DNA of 64,000 nt from Diadophis punctatus similis (GCA_023053685.1 JALIGW010000002.1:39640720-39704719); one strand, 5' to 3'. Positions 11,491 to 24,601 are shown, numbered from the stretch's first letter. Notes: generated by a model not told the origin, from the letters alone. Translations and numbers: made by a program.

Positions 11491-12302
11491 ACTTTAAACA
11501 ATTTTTGTGGGACTACAGAAGAAAATATTAATTAACCTTGGGTTCCACAAAGAAATCTCTCTACCATTGTGTCAATATACTAAATGTAACCTCAATTCTG
11601 TAAATGCCAGTCTTTATGAAGCCCAAACAGGGCTGCAACAAAATGGCGGTATCAAGTGCTTCAGGAAGTCTCTAAGATTTGTGGCACAATAAAAAACTTT
11701 AAAGAAAAAAGAGCTAAAGGGACATACAAAACCAGAAATCTGTCCAATGAAGATTAAATATGTGCATAGCCACCAAATGGTGACAGATTGGAGAGAGGAG
11801 ATGACACAAAACCATGTTGACGAGGAATGCAATGAAATATATTCAGCAGCAGCTGTCTGTACCCAATATTTTGTTTCAATTCTCTTTTTAGATTTATATT
11901 TACCAAATATTTTATTTTCCATGCCATAAACCACATAGTTTACAGAATTGATTTCTCTTTCTTCTCTCCATCAAGGTTATAGGTGACCAGTCATGAATCC
12001 TTTGTTCTTTCAGTTGCGTACTGTTTCACTAGGAAACATAAAGGATTATATACCATGAATTATATGGTTGAATTGCTAGTTGTGACATTTTAAGAGAGAC
12101 CTAAATTTATGAACTTCAGAACTGGGGTCATATTTTGGTTTATTGTTTTTATAATTGTGGTTGACTTGTGACCATCTATATGATAGAATACACTGTGTTG
12201 GATGTCTCTCCATATGTTTATTTTTCCCCACTCCTATTCTTGTCGAACACACAAAATAATTGAATACACCTTAGCTAGGATTCTTAAAAGTAATGCTGGA
12301 TG

Positions 12303-12388
12303 CTCTACAGCATGGCTGACTGAGGAATTCTGGGAGTTGAAGTTCACAAGTCTTAAGGTTGCCCAGTTTGGAGACCACAACTCTACAG
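12303..12388. mobile_element. hAT mini-MITE, Buster-type target, 70 bp
   Basis: An 8-bp duplication CTCTACAG (12303-12310 and 12381-12388) brackets 70 bp containing GAATTCTGGGAGTTGAAGTT. It is the same small family as 37894-37970. Its termini are degenerate. Confidence 0.75.
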
Positions 12389-12549
12389 GAATGGAAATGG
12401 GATGGGAGAAACAAGGTTATGATACTTCAGTACTCAAGTATAATGAAAACCAAAGCACAAGAACCTTTACCCTAGATGCATGTGATTTCAGATTGAAGGG
12501 CATAACTTTCATTGTATGTATTTATTTATTTAGTCAATTAATCAACTGA

Positions 12550-12750
12550 AGTCATCCACCTAGAGATGGAGCCTCTTATATACTCAGGGTCCCAGGCCTA
12601 GAGATAGAACAGATCTTCAGGGCTTTATAAAAGGCCAGCAGAGTTGGGGCCAACCTAATCTCCACAGGAAGAATATTCCATAGATTGGGTGCTATCTTCT
12701 GGAACCCACCAGTCATTGTCCCTTAGCTGGTGGATCCAGAACACATCCAT
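12550..12750. repeat. Probable old LINE relic
   Basis: Phrases such as TCTTCAGGGCTTTATAAAAG, GGGGCCAACCTAATCTCCAC and GGAAGAATATTCCATAG look like an antisense, highly decayed LINE C-terminal region common in reptiles. The reading frame is lost and the clade is uncertain. Confidence 0.4.
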
Positions 12751-13452
12751 TCTTTTTATTATATTATACAGTGAAATTATTGCTTAACTACAGTATGTGT
12801 ATAAAAAGATATATTGAAATTGGTGACTATTTCATTAGATTAGATTTTTATTAAAATTAGCTACAATTGTAGCTTTGCTGTGGACTGTTTGTTTCCCTGT
12901 TGTAAATTTTGCACACCTCTGCTAATGAAACTATTGATGAACAGATCAGGTTCACTTTCTGTTATTTCATTGTGCACTCTGTCCCTTGGCAAATGAACAT
13001 ATTTATTCAGTCACATAACCAGCCAAAAGGTGGTTTCTTTCAAAATATAAAATGCTATCTAATGTTGAAGAAGAAAACATAAATCTACTTGAAAATAGCT
13101 ATCATGAATAGCTCTTTTATTCAGTCCTAGAAGCATAACTAAGTACTGAAGCTTGTCCACAGCATCTGTCTGCAAGGCAATCTAGAGAAAAGACACAACT
13201 GTTTTAAAGAGCTGTAAACAGATGCTTTATGTGTGCTTACAGATGCTTCATGTGTGATACAGTACCATATTATATACTTGCTTGTAAGAAAGTCCATGTC
13301 CACTCCCAGCAACCCAAGCTAAGATTCTGTTTGATTGACAAAAATCTGTCAGACAGCAATGGTCTCAGTAATAGTTTGATTCTCTATATGGCATCTATCG
13401 ACAGTCCTATGTTCTCCTGAAAACATTTTACTAATATCAGGAAATTATAATA
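12751..13452. other. Unique sequence, no gene seen
   Basis: No recognisable element or exon. Confidence 0.45.
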
Positions 13453-13454
13453 TA

Positions 13455-13821
13455 CCGTATTTTTCGGAGTATAAGATGCACCTTAGTTTTGGGGGAGGAA
13501 AATAAGGAAAACATCTACCTACCAGGTATTCATCTGGCTAGCGTCCTTAGTCTGTTCAGCTTCAGCACATTATTTTATCCCCTGGTTAGAGCTGAAAAAA
13601 ATATTATTTGAAGGGAGTAGGAATGAAAACAAGCCTGCAAGGACTTAGGGCTGGTAAAAAACTTATTCGGACGGAATAGGAAGCGGGGAAGATCGTTAGC
13701 ACCTTGTTAGAGCTGGAAAAAAAAGCTTTGAAAAAAACTACATTCAGAGTATAAGACGCACCCAAATTTTCAGCCTCTTTTAGGGAGGAAAAAGGTGTGT
13801 CTTAAACTCTGAAAACTACGG
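13455..13821. mobile_element. TA-flanked MITE, GGAGTATAAGAYGCAC family, copy 2
   Basis: Left end CCGTATTTTTCGGAGTATAA; right end (reverse complement) CCGTAGTTTTCAGAGTTTAA. TA flanks both ends (13453-13454, 13822-13823). It shares the interior CTACCAGGTATTCATCTGGC with copy 1. Non-coding. Confidence 0.8.
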
Positions 13822-14068
13822 TAGTTAGAATTGCATGAATGGTACAGCCCAATCAAATATATCTTAGATGATTTTTCTAAACCTGTTTTCTCTTGGTTCT
13901 ATGCAAGAAATGAAAACAAGGATAAAATTACTGTACTTTTCAAGCTGGACAGGGTCTAATTTCTTGCAAAAGGAATAATAGACCAATAATGAACAAAATA
14001 ATATGTACTATTTTGCTAATGAATTTTGTGTTCATAAGGTTCTTCGAGTCTATCAAATTTAAAAAGTA

Positions 14069-14460
14069 TAGGTAGTCCTTGACTTACAACCACTTACAAC
14101 TTGCAACAATTTCTGTTGCAAAGCAAGACAGTTGTTATGTGAGTTTTGCTCCATGTTTCATGCCACAGTTGTTAAGCGAAACACTGCAGTTATTAAGTTA
14201 GTCACTGGGTTCTTAAGTGAATCTGGCTTCCCCATTGACTTTGCTTGTCAGAAGGTCGCAAAAGGAGATCACATGATCACAGGACACTGCAACCATCCCA
14301 AATACATGCTACTTGCCAAGCGTTCAAATTTTGATCATGTGACCAAGGGGATGCTGCAATGGTTGTAAGTGTGAAAAACAGTCATAAGCCACTTTTTTAA
14401 TGCAGTTATTAACTTTGAACAGTGGTTGTAAACAAATGGTTGCAAGTCATGAAGTACCTG
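14069..14460. mobile_element. TA-flanked MITE, AGGTAGTCCTTGACTTACAA family, copy 1
   Basis: Left AGGTAGTCCTTGACTTACAA; right end, reverse-complemented, CAGGTACTTCATGACTTGCA. TA duplications lie at 14067-14068 and 14461-14462. The interior is a diffuse palindrome with AAGCGAA and TTAAGTGAAT motifs. The ends (CAGGTAGTCC... at TA) resemble pogo/Tigger-type non-autonomous elements; this is inference. The 14132-14368 open frame lies inside it and is spurious. Confidence 0.8.
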
Positions 14461-14786
14461 TAATTTAAAATCACTGCAAAAATATTCCCCACATTAAAGC
14501 ACATCATGCATGCATTTATTGAAATGGTAGTTATATCTAGATGCATTGTAGTGTGTAAGTATCACTTGAGCACATTTGCATCCATTGATGAAATTACTCC
14601 TAGATATTGTAAGTGTGCTAATTATTTGACATAGTAGAAATAGTGATGGCTCACTAATCCAATATAAAAATAGTTTGAAGGATTCAGAAATTTTGCAGAC
14701 CTGGAATTTAAATTGGATCAAGAAAAAAAATGCCTTGATTAAAAAGCATCCGTGTCACCTGTTTTCTCTAACTTTACTGAGTAGAT

Positions 14787-14901
14787 GAGGGCTGTCAAAC
14801 TCACGGCCCGCAGGATAGATGCATCACATGCTGGCCACACCCACACCTAGTTTAGTGAAGGGGAAAAAAAGTCATATGATGCTGCAAGTTTGACACCCCT
14901 G
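14787..14901. mobile_element. hAT MITE, GTCAAACTC ends, Buster-type target, copy 1
   Basis: Duplication GAGTAGAT at 14779-14786 and 14902-14909. It begins GAGGGCTGTCAAACTC and ends AAGTTTGACACCCCTG. 115 bp, non-coding. Confidence 0.9.
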
Positions 14902-14909
14902 GAGTAGAT

Positions 14910-15275
14910 AGACTGAGCTGCAGACTGTGGTACACCTACTGCAAACTGCACAAATTCATCTCCGGAAAACAGGAACTTTGCTTGCTTTGGCAGCAGAGAT
15001 ACTAATACTGGAATGTCATATGAACTCTGTTACAACTCTGTACTTCATTTAATCTTCCCCCTGTTCTTTAAGTAAAGAACAAACAAACAAATATGAACAT
15101 TTTGTGTTCCAGCTGCTAGACTAGTTATCTGTGTCTACATAATAAATCTGTATCAATTCTGACCCAGAATAACATAAAATATTTTATATGTTTGGCTTTC
15201 AAGTTATTGCACAACTAAACATTATAAACAAAGAGAACTATAAATTTCTACGTAATATTAAAACATTTTATACTA
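14910..15275. other. Unique sequence, no gene seen
   Basis: AT-rich; nothing recognised. Confidence 0.45.
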
Positions 15276-16000
<725 letters not shown>

Positions 16001-16294
16001 CTGAAGGAACTGGCAGATGTGATCTCAGAACCACTGAACTATATCTTTCAAAGATCCAAAGAGCACAGGGGAACTGCCAGAGGACTGGAAAAGAGCTGAT
16101 GTAGTTCCCATATTCAAAAAAGGGAAAAAAATAGATCCAGGAAACTACAGACCCATCAGCCTGACCTCAATGAAAAGATAATCAAGCAACGAATCAGCGA
16201 ACACCTAGAAACAAACAAAGAAATAACCAAAATCCAACATGGATTTGTCAAAAACAGATCATGTCAGACTAATCTTATTGCATTCTTTGACAAA

Positions 16295-17503
16295 GTGACA
16301 AAATTAGTGGACCAGAGGAATGCTGTTGATATAATTTACTTGGACTTCAGTAAGGCATTTGACAAAATAGACCATAACCAACTACTTGATAAAATAGAAA
16401 AATGTGGGTTAGACAGCATCACCACCAGATGGATTCGTAACTTGCTGACCAACTTCACTCAATGTGTAGTCCTCAATGGAACTGCATCTACATGGAGGGA
16501 GGTATGCAGTGGGGCACCCCAGGGCTCTGTTTTAGGCCCACTACTCTTCAACATCTTCATCAATGATTTGGATGAGGGGATAGATGGGGAACTCATCAAA
16601 TTTGCAGATGACACCAAGCTAGCAGGAATAGCTAACACTTCGGAAGATAGGCTTAAGATACAGAAGGATCTTGACAGACTTGAGTGGGTGCTATCTAACA
16701 AAATGAAATTCAATGGCGAAAAAAGTAAGGTTCTACATTTAGGCAAGAAAACAAAATGCACAGGTACAGTATATGTGGTACCTTGCTCAATAGTGGTGAC
16801 TGTGAGAGGGATCTTGGAGTCTTAGTCGACAATCACTTAAATATGAGCCAGCAGTGTGCTGCAGCTGCCAAAAAAGCCAACACAGTTCTAGGCTGCATAA
16901 ACAAAGGGATAGAATCAAGATCACGTGAAGTGTTAATACTACTTTATAATGCCTTAGTAAGACCACACTTGGAATACTGCATCCAATTTTGGTCGCCACA
17001 ATGTAAAAAAGATGTTGAGACTTAAGAAAGAGTGCAGAGAAGAGCAACAAAGATGATTAGGGGACTCAAGGATAAAACATATAAAGAATGCTTTCCATAT
17101 TTCCTAAAGCATTTCTACAATCATACACAATGTTTTCATTTTCACATATGGAAACTGTTATTTTAAAGAAAAAGGTTGAAAATCAATAAAATTTATTTTT
17201 AAAAAAACGTATAAAGAATGGTTGCAGGAACTGGGTATGTCTAGTTTAACGAAAAGAAAGACTAGGGGTGACATGATAGCAGTGTTCCAATATCTCAGGG
17301 GTTGCCACAAAGAAGAGGGAGTCAAACTATTATCCAAAGCACCTGAGGGTAGAACAAGAAGCAATGGGTGGAAACTAATCAAGGAGACAAGCAACTTAGA
17401 ACTAAGGAGAAATTTCCTGACAGTTAGAACAATTAATCGGTGGAACAACTTGCCTTCAGAAGTTGTAAATGCTCCAACACTGGAAGTTTTAAGAATAGAC
17501 TAG
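16295..17503 (+). pseudogene. CR1 reverse transcriptase pseudogene (plus)
   Basis: 16295-16825 encodes MTKLVDQRNAVDIIYLDFSK, AFDKIDHNQLLD, SGAPQGSVLGPLLFNIFIND and KFADDTKLAG (FADD codons at 16601-16612). It shifts frame near 16760 into the DLGVLVDNHLNMSQQC segment (16756-17025), which ends in [12 protein letters not shown] and then a stop. The C-terminal part resumes after the inserted retroposon at 17222-17503 ([20 protein letters not shown]). Catalytic residues are present, but frameshifts, a stop and the insertion kill it. CR1 family identity is strong. Confidence 0.9.
17091..17203 (+). mobile_element. Short poly-A retroposon inside CR1
   Basis: The CR1 target AAAACATATAAAGAATG (17074-17090) is repeated after the insert as AAAACGTATAAAGAATG (17204-17220), 16 of 17 identical. 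The insert ends in AATCAATAAAATTTATTTTT plus A-run, with a polyadenylation-like AATAAA. Probably a very truncated L1 or a processed transcript tail. Confidence 0.8.
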
Positions 17504-17848
17504 ATAACCATTTGTCTGAAGTGATGTATGGTTTCCTGCCTAAGCAGGGGGTTGGACTAGAAGACCTCCAAGGTCCCTTCCAACTCTGTTATTCTATTCT
17601 AACTTTGTTTGAAACACAAACCATGTCCTTTTCAAAACTGCTTATATCAGACCAAAATGTGATATATACAGTATACATTCAGAAATGCAAAATAATGTTT
17701 GTTTGTAAAGGGTAGGTTTGGCAGTCAAGAACAGTAGAATTAAACCTATTTATGAAGATAATGTTTTGGTCTTAGACCAGTTGTCATCTATTGAATTAGG
17801 AAAATGATTGCTCCCTTCTAAAATAAACTTCTAGGCTTATCAGCTCCT

Positions 17849-17966
17849 GCTATATTAGAACCAGGTGATCTTTCTTCCAGATTATAGTTGTTTTTCCTTA
17901 TGAATTGTTTGTTCCAATATCTTTGCATAACTAATATTGTCTTCTAAAGTTACTTCACAGTATTCT
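17849..17966. repeat. ~120-bp direct repeat, left copy
   Basis: Starts GCTATATTAGAACCAGGTGA. A second copy at 18728-18848 is roughly 85-90% identical by eye. The pair brackets the minus-strand L1 tail with its poly-T end at left, the exact arrangement expected of a very long target-site duplication. Confidence 0.8.
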
Positions 17967-18107
17967 TATTTAGTTTTTTTAATATTTTATTTTATAACAT
18001 ATTAAAAATCCATTTTCAGTTAAACAGTGTGTTATCTGGGTACAAATAATTTTAGGAAATAATAATAAAAATGTTTACAACAATGTTCATTGCATTGGTA
18101 TTAATTC

Positions 18108-18189
<82 letters not shown>

Positions 18190-18727
18190 GTAATAGTAAT
18201 AGTAATAGTAATAGTAATAATAGTAATAATAGTAATAATAGTAATAATAGTAATAGTAATAGTAATAGTAATTGTAATAGTAATTGTAATTGTAATTGTA
18301 ATAATTGTAATAATAATAATATTTACTTATCCATTTTAACAAATATCCCTTATAACACTAGTCCTTTTCTTATATTTCCATGTTTCTAACTTATGTTTTT
18401 ATTAGCTAACCATTGATAAAATAAGTTCCATGTCAAAAAGTATTCAGTTTCTTCCTTTTCCTTAATTTTAAGTGTTAACCTATCCATTTATGCACATTCT
18501 AATATTTTTTTAATTACATTTTCCTCTATAGGGATCTCTTCATTTTTCCATTGCTGTGGAAATGCAATTTTAGTTGCAGTTAGCACATGTAAAATCAAAT
18601 ATATAGTCCCTTTATCATACTTTTCTGATAAAATGCCCAACAAAAATATTTCTGGTTTTAGATCTATATGTTGCTTTATCGTTTTTTCCAACCATGTGTG
18701 TATTTCCGTCCAATATTTTTTGCCTTT
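17967..18727 (-). mobile_element. L1 3' end (minus)
   Basis: Minus-strand ORF2 C-terminus: KAKKYWTEIHTW then a 67-codon open segment at 18691-18488 with KPEIFLLGILSEKYDKG. A 3' UTR follows that contains an expanded (TTA)n and a T-rich plus-strand end (poly-A) near 17970-17998. It is homologous to the L1 relics at 9.4 and 63.5 kb. Confidence 0.8.
18111..18325. repeat. (TAA)n/(TAATAG)n microsatellite
   Basis: About 215 bp, pure TAA in the first ~75 bp, then increasingly interspersed with TAG and TTG units, showing stepwise decay toward one side. The poly-tyrosine minus-strand frame through it is meaningless. Confidence 0.97.
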
Positions 18728-18848
18728 GCTATATTAGAACCAGATGATCTTTCCTCCAGGTTATAGTTAAGAGTTTTCCTTATGAACTGTCTGTTCCAAT
18801 ATTTTTACGCAGCTAATACTGACTTCTAAAGTTAGTTCACAGTATTTT
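18728..18848. repeat. ~120-bp direct repeat, right copy
   Basis: Starts GCTATATTAGAACCAGATGA and ends AGTTCACAGTATTTTT. It begins exactly where the truncated L1 coding sequence stops. Confidence 0.8.
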
Positions 18849-18856
18849 TTAAGTAT

Positions 18857-18969
18857 CCTTCCTTCCTTCCTTCCTTCCTTCCTTCCTTCCTTCCTTCCTT
18901 CCTTCCTTCCTTCCTTCCTTCCTTCCTTCCTTCCATCCATCCATCCATCCATCCATCCATCCATCCATC
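18857..18969. repeat. (CCTT)n-(CCAT)n microsatellite
   Basis: (CCTT)n at 18857-18933 changes to (CCAT)n at 18934-18969; the CCAT array is the target of the next MITE. Confidence 0.98.
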
Positions 18970-19131
18970 CAGAGGTGGGATTCACATAATTTACCTACCG
19001 ATTCGCCCAGCACCGAAAATGGAGCGCACATGCATGCATGTGTGCGGCTTAAAAATGTGGCTAAATAGGACGGCATAGCGCCGGGGTGGGGGATAGGTCG
19101 CTACTACCGAACAGACTGAATACCACCTCTG
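18970..19131. mobile_element. hAT MITE, CAGnGGTGG group, copy 4
   Basis: Starts CAGAGGTGGGATTC, ends TACCACCTCTG. The flanking 8-mers CATCCATC and AATCCATC match at 7 of 8; since the target is a CCAT array this duplication is weaker evidence than elsewhere. 162 bp. Interior contains ATTCGCCCAGCACC and GGACGGCATAGCGCCGGGG; the latter is shared, inverted, with copy 10. Confidence 0.8.
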
Positions 19132-20820
19132 AATCCATCCTTAACTCCTTTTAATAATTTTTAACCATATTCAGTTCTTATCTTTTACTGTGTTTATTAT
19201 TTTTCCCCATTCTACTTAGACTCTGCATATATGTAGGCATGCATACGGATATGTAAAGGGATAGTAATAGTACAAACCCTTCTTAGACAGAGTTCAAGCC
19301 AGTTGTAGGTCCCAATCTCCCAGTTATAGACTGTCAGTGCAATCCTATACATGTCTACTCAGAAGTCTTTTGAATAGTACATGGTTTACATTACTATCTC
19401 CATCTTTCTTTTAGATTGACTCCAAACTGCAGGGCTAAAGAGGATTGGCAGACATCCAGTATCCTTAGTGATTGCTTCCAAGTGAATGCTGCAGTAGACC
19501 TCAACTGACTGAGCTACTACAATTCAGTTAAGATATTACATTCACTACAAAACAATTGTGTTTCATTAGATAGTTTATAATTCAAGTATTACTAGATCAT
19601 AGACATTGGTTATAATGTTGTGAAAACCAAACTAGAATAAACAAAGGTTTAGAATTTAGAAATTCAAAGTTTAGTAATACAAGGAAAAACTTTGCTTGAA
19701 GTCCTAAATTGACAGGGTTTTAAAAAGATTTTAGAAGATTTTATATTCCATATCATTTAATGGGTGTAAACAGTTAGCTAGCCTATAAGTGCACATTTAA
19801 AGGGTCAGCATTGTTAGCTGAAATCAAAATGCATCTCTGATCATTAATCAAGCAAGTAGCCTTTTTCAGCATTTAGTACATTTTTATGATAAATAAAATG
19901 CAAAGCAAACAACCTAAAGGAAGAATATTTATTCCCAGCAAAACATCACATAACCAAAGCTTTTCAGTATTCCTTCTGTCACAAGTCATTTATTTTCACC
20001 AATGCAGACTGGGAGGTAAAAATATTTTAAAGACTATATTCCTCTGGCTGTTATTTTGCAAATTAAAATAACATATTTGACAGAGAAAATTAATCTAACC
20101 CCAAACTTGATTTTTTTTTTGGTTGCTTGTAGAATATATTGCCACCGTTCTCTTATTTCCTTCAAGTCTTGTGTTCAAACTGCTTGCCATCATTTTCCAG
20201 TTCAAAAAGATGCAGTATGACTTTTGCACAAAAACTCCCTATCTCAACACAAATATATTGTGTTGTCCACAATATATTTTCCATTATAACTGATGAGTTC
20301 TGAAAACATCTTATTTCTTGCTTTTGCCTATGGATTTGTGTAACACCTTGATATACGTCCATCTTTGTTGCACAGTGTAAATTGTTCCTGACACCTATCA
20401 GTTCCATATCTCAATTTGCAATACCAATCAGAATACTACAGTGTCCTAGGAATAAAATAAAAATGCAATTTACACAAACAGATGATATTATTAAGACATG
20501 AACATTTCACTTTACCAAGACAATATGTGAGAATTATTGCAATTACAGTTATAAATTAATGCATATAATTGTGTGAAATACCCCACCATGCTGCTAAGAG
20601 TCAATTCCATAAAACAAGCAGATGTGCAATGGAAAGAATTGTGTGGGAGGGCGGCGGCAAAGACTTCTTAGAAGACACATATATTGTGATATAATATTGC
20701 TTCCCCAACATTGCTTTCTTAAATGTACAGAAAAGGACTTTGCGGTCCCTTTTGCTGATACATGAAAACCTACTGAAGAGGAAGGAAATTCTTAGTATGA
20801 GCATGGGTCTTAGGTGAAAT
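19132..20820. other. Unique sequence; one small repeat scrap
   Basis: No gene seen. At about 19341-19372 the phrase CAATCCTATACATGTCTACT is a fragment of a common reptile interspersed repeat. A T-run lies at 20112-20120. Confidence 0.45.
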
Positions 20821-20976
20821 CAGGGATGGGCAAAATGTTCCCATTCCCACTCTTAACAACTATAGGGGAAAAAATTCCACATCACCAAGACATCACCATG
20901 GAGCTTTCTGCAGCACTCCAAAAAGATCAGGAGGCTGGACTGCAGTTCCCAGCCTCTCAAGTGTTGCTCATCCTTG
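20821..20976. mobile_element. Possible hAT MITE
   Basis: Starts CAGGGATGGGCAAAATG and ends GTTGCTCATCCTTG, which are imperfect inverted ends of hAT type. Flanking 8-mers do not match, so this is only a candidate. Confidence 0.35.
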
Positions 20977-21780
20977 CTTTAAACCAGTCCTGTGCTAAAC
21001 CTGGAATTAAAGTAAATTATTTCATACAGTGCATGTCACAAAAGACAAAAGGACCTACCCATTTTCTTCACAACTGACCCAACTTCATTGATAATGTCTA
21101 ACGACTATGCTTATGCTGCTCAAGTTCTAAGAGCAAATCCTTTGTGTGCTATAACAATAAATTAGCGTATTAATGAATAAAGCCAAGATAATACCCACGT
21201 TTGCTGGAACTGTGATATACTGGCGAGCCAAAATAGGTTCACAAGGGAACATAGCAAATTAAAAACACAGAGCATAAGGTTGCTGTGCAGTCTCTTGATA
21301 AATTCTAAAACCTTGTACATAGCAATTAATAATGGAAGTACTGGATTGCACAGAGCCATTAGATATAAATTGAAAGAAATTATTCTAGCACCACATATGG
21401 GATTAGTGAGGGTAAGTTAGAATAATGTATGACATTCTAGTCACCTTATTAAAAAAGAACACAGAGCAGATGCTGTTGCATTAGGAATTCAAAGAAACGG
21501 GGGTGGGGAGAGAAAAGACTTAGCTAGCTTTTTGAAAAAGATGAAGAAAAGCTCTTCAATGAGACATGTTTATCTCTCTGAGTGCTTTAGAGGGAATGAA
21601 TATAGATGGGTATATGTTATGTGTCTATTTTAAAAGGGAGACAATGTCAACCGTATCAACCAAAACTGTCATCACAAAGTCAATGACTTATAGGATATGA
21701 GAGTTTAATCTCAAAAACAGGACCAAATTTTCACAGGAAAATCAGGAGATAAATCAGGAGATCATCAGATCATAAAGAGA
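20977..21780. other. Unique sequence, no gene seen
   Basis: No supported feature. Confidence 0.45.
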
Positions 21781-21788
21781 CTAAGCAC

Positions 21789-22191
21789 CAGTGGTGGGTT
21801 CCTACCGGTGCGGTCGACTCTACCGCACCGGTAGCGGACAGCAGATGGCACTATTTTCGCGCGACAGCTCCGGTGCCGTCTTCACTGGTCTGCCACACGG
21901 CGCCATCTTTTTTTGGGAATTTTTGGGCTGATTTTGCTTCCTGCGCATGCGCGGAAGCAAAATCTCGCAAGGGGACATGCGTGCGCGTGAGATTTCGGTG
22001 ATTTTTTGCTTCCGTGCATGCACGGAAGCAAAAAAAAGCGCCAAAATCATGTGCGCGTGTGCGTCCCCTTGCGAGATTTTGCTTCCGTGCATGTGCAGGA
22101 GGCATGCACGCATAGCGAGTGCGCATGCGCCAAAACATGGTGATGCACGCACAGTGCACCGGTAGCATGAAGAACAAGCAACCCACCCCTG
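21789..22191. mobile_element. hAT MITE, CAGnGGTGG group, copy 5
   Basis: Perfect duplication CTAAGCAC (21781-21788, 22192-22199). Starts CAGTGGTGGGTTCCTACCGG and ends CAACCCACCCCTG. The interior is rich in alternating GCGCATGCGC, including TGCGCATGCGCG at 21942-21953 and GCGCATGCGC at 22121-22130, and in GCTTCCGTGCATG repeats in both orientations. Open frames on both strands here come from inverted symmetry. Confidence 0.92.
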
Positions 22192-22691
22192 CTAAGCACC
22201 ACTGACTGTCCATGCCAGTTCCAAGACATTTTTATTTCCAAATGTATTAATTAATGTATTAAATGTTTTCTGAATATTGATTGACTGTATGACCACTAGC
22301 ATATGAAAATGATTTGATGGAAAACATCAAAAATCACTAAACTGGTCTTTTAGATCTTTCTTCATCACCCTTGTAATTGAGTCCTTCCTCTTTGCTGCTG
22401 GTCATCTTTTTCTCTATCCTTACACCTTTGCCAGCATTAAAGTCTTCTCCAGATATGCCATTGCATACAATAATGTGTGCCCCCAAATAGGATAATTTGA
22501 GTCTACTCATTTGAATGAGAATTCTCTCTTGATTTGTTCAATGAGCAATTTCTTTGCTTCCTTGGCTGTCCACAGTATTCTCAGGTGTCTTCTCTAACGT
22601 TGTGAAATATTTTCAGGTTAAACAATAAAATTAATACAGAAAAGGGGTGGCCAATATATTGGACATGGGGAATAGATGATGATAGTGGTAA

Positions 22692-22895
<204 letters not shown>

Positions 22896-24457
22896 GTCTT
22901 TTTCTTCTTTTCCCACCTAGTTTCCCTTGCTTCCCCTTACCCTAAACTTTTATAGAAAAGCACTTGGGCCCAAAGAAAGGAGTGAGTGATATCACCCTCA
23001 TTCAGTCCTGCTTTAAGCATTAAACCATATTTCAGCCACTACAGAATTGTGAGTTGATCTTCTGTAAATTGAAGTTTCCTTTTATTCATGGACAAATCTG
23101 CAATTCCTCACAAGTAAATGGGGAATGGGGAGGAAGGCGAAGGAGAGAGAACATATTCTCCATTACACAGTGTAACGCCTACTACATTTCTCCTTCATAA
23201 TGTGTAAGGAGCTAGGTAAGAGAGATGAGATGAGAGATGAGAGATGAGAAAATTGCTTTCCGACTACTTCACGGGGAGTGGCTCATGAACAGTCTGAATG
23301 GAAAGCTGAAAATGGAAATGTATGCTATGGAAATGTAGCTGATGTAAACAAACTAGTGAAATCTTAAAGCACGTTGAATGAATTGAATGGTTTCATCATT
23401 CAAGACTTCCTCCATTTCATTAGTTTATGTTCATTGTATTGTGAGAAAATAGCTTAATCCAGAGAACAAGCTAAGTATGTTGGGTGAATTTAGCCAGTGA
23501 CTACAAAGCAAACTCAAACATAGATTTCATTTAGGATCTCTAAAACGTAACAGATTGAAAGAGGAAGCTGACAAGAGGTTTTTTTTTTCACCTGTCCATC
23601 TCCTCTACATTCCTTCAATGTGTTTTTTAAAATGTCCATTCTGTATTTCTCAAAGCAGCATGCCTCATTAGTTGCAATTTTCAGAAGGTGGTCCCCAATG
23701 ACAACATAAAGCAGCAGGTCCTGCAGCAATATCAAGACCTTGCTTAGGTCATCACAATTTGCTTCTCACTGATGGTTATAGGGCAAAATTGTACAACATA
23801 TTTATCCAACTTCCATGCTACTTTTAATATCTTAAGGGAAATTATTAACAAGCTGAACAGGAAGGGAGAAATGTTTGTTCTATTCTTATTAACCTAATCA
23901 ATCAACCACGTTCCGTTCTTGTATCACAGTTCAGAGAGAGGCTTCATTGACATGAATGTGGAATATACTCTTCATTCTAAAATGCTCTCTAATCATTCTA
24001 CACACTTTTATCTCTCTTATTGTTAGCATAATTGATTTGGTTCCATGAATCAACAAAAACGGTAATTGAAGTCAATCTAGCTGCTGAAGACATCCAAAAG
24101 GGGTGTTTTGTGCCAACTAACTATGATTGAGTCAAATCATATTAACATAGCATTTGAAGTGCCATACATTATTAACAATAGGCTGTAGAACCTTGTGCAA
24201 TATAATGAAACAAAACAACATCATCAAAATAATAATGATGGAGAATAAATTACGCTATAACGATTTTACATTCTCATAATGATTGATGGAATGATGGCCA
24301 ACAGGGAAAACAATGAACTGCTTAATTCCCCCCACCTTTTTTTTTCAAAAGGAAAAAGTGATTCAAAATGACAGAAGATGTAACATGGTGCAGAAGAGAA
24401 GGCACAATAAAACAGGAAAGGAAATGGTCATTTTAAATAAATAAATTGGACCATCCA

Positions 24458-24460
<3 letters not shown>
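22896..24460. other. Unique sequence, no gene seen
   Basis: A short GAGAT-type run lies at 23222-23250. No exon or repeat family recognised. Confidence 0.45.

Positions 24461-24551
<91 letters not shown>
24461..24551. repeat. (CTAA)n microsatellite
   Basis: About 23 perfect CTAA units. It is not telomeric repeat, which would be CCCTAA. Confidence 0.98.
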
Positions 24552-24601
24552 GTGATAATCCAACTAGCAGATGTCATTTTAGAGTCACTGACTTAAATTT
24601 A

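Larger units (their letters stand above)
16001..17600 (+). mobile_element. CR1 LINE, 5'-truncated, 1.6 kb (plus)
   Basis: The longest CR1 copy in the window. It starts within the region upstream of RT (GAACTGGCAGATGTGATCTC), runs through RT and the C-terminal region and ends in CAACTCTGTTATTCTATTCT. It differs from the 10-11 kb copy by a ~20-base deletion near 16170 and by a 113-bp retroposon inserted at 17091-17203. Confidence 0.9.

Noticed and set aside
16459..16761. Minus-strand 100-codon frame
   Set aside because: Antisense shadow of the CR1 reverse transcriptase.
18052..18342. Poly-tyrosine and similar frames (also poly-isoleucine at 9953-10153, YLSI repeats at 15188-15424)
   Set aside because: Translated microsatellites.
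20821..20976. Another delimited hAT element
   Set aside because: Ends look right but flanking 8-mers (AGGTGAAA/GGTGAAAT versus CTTTAAAC) do not match; kept only as a low-confidence candidate.
24461..24551. Interstitial telomere-like repeat
   Set aside because: Unit is CTAA, not CCCTAA.
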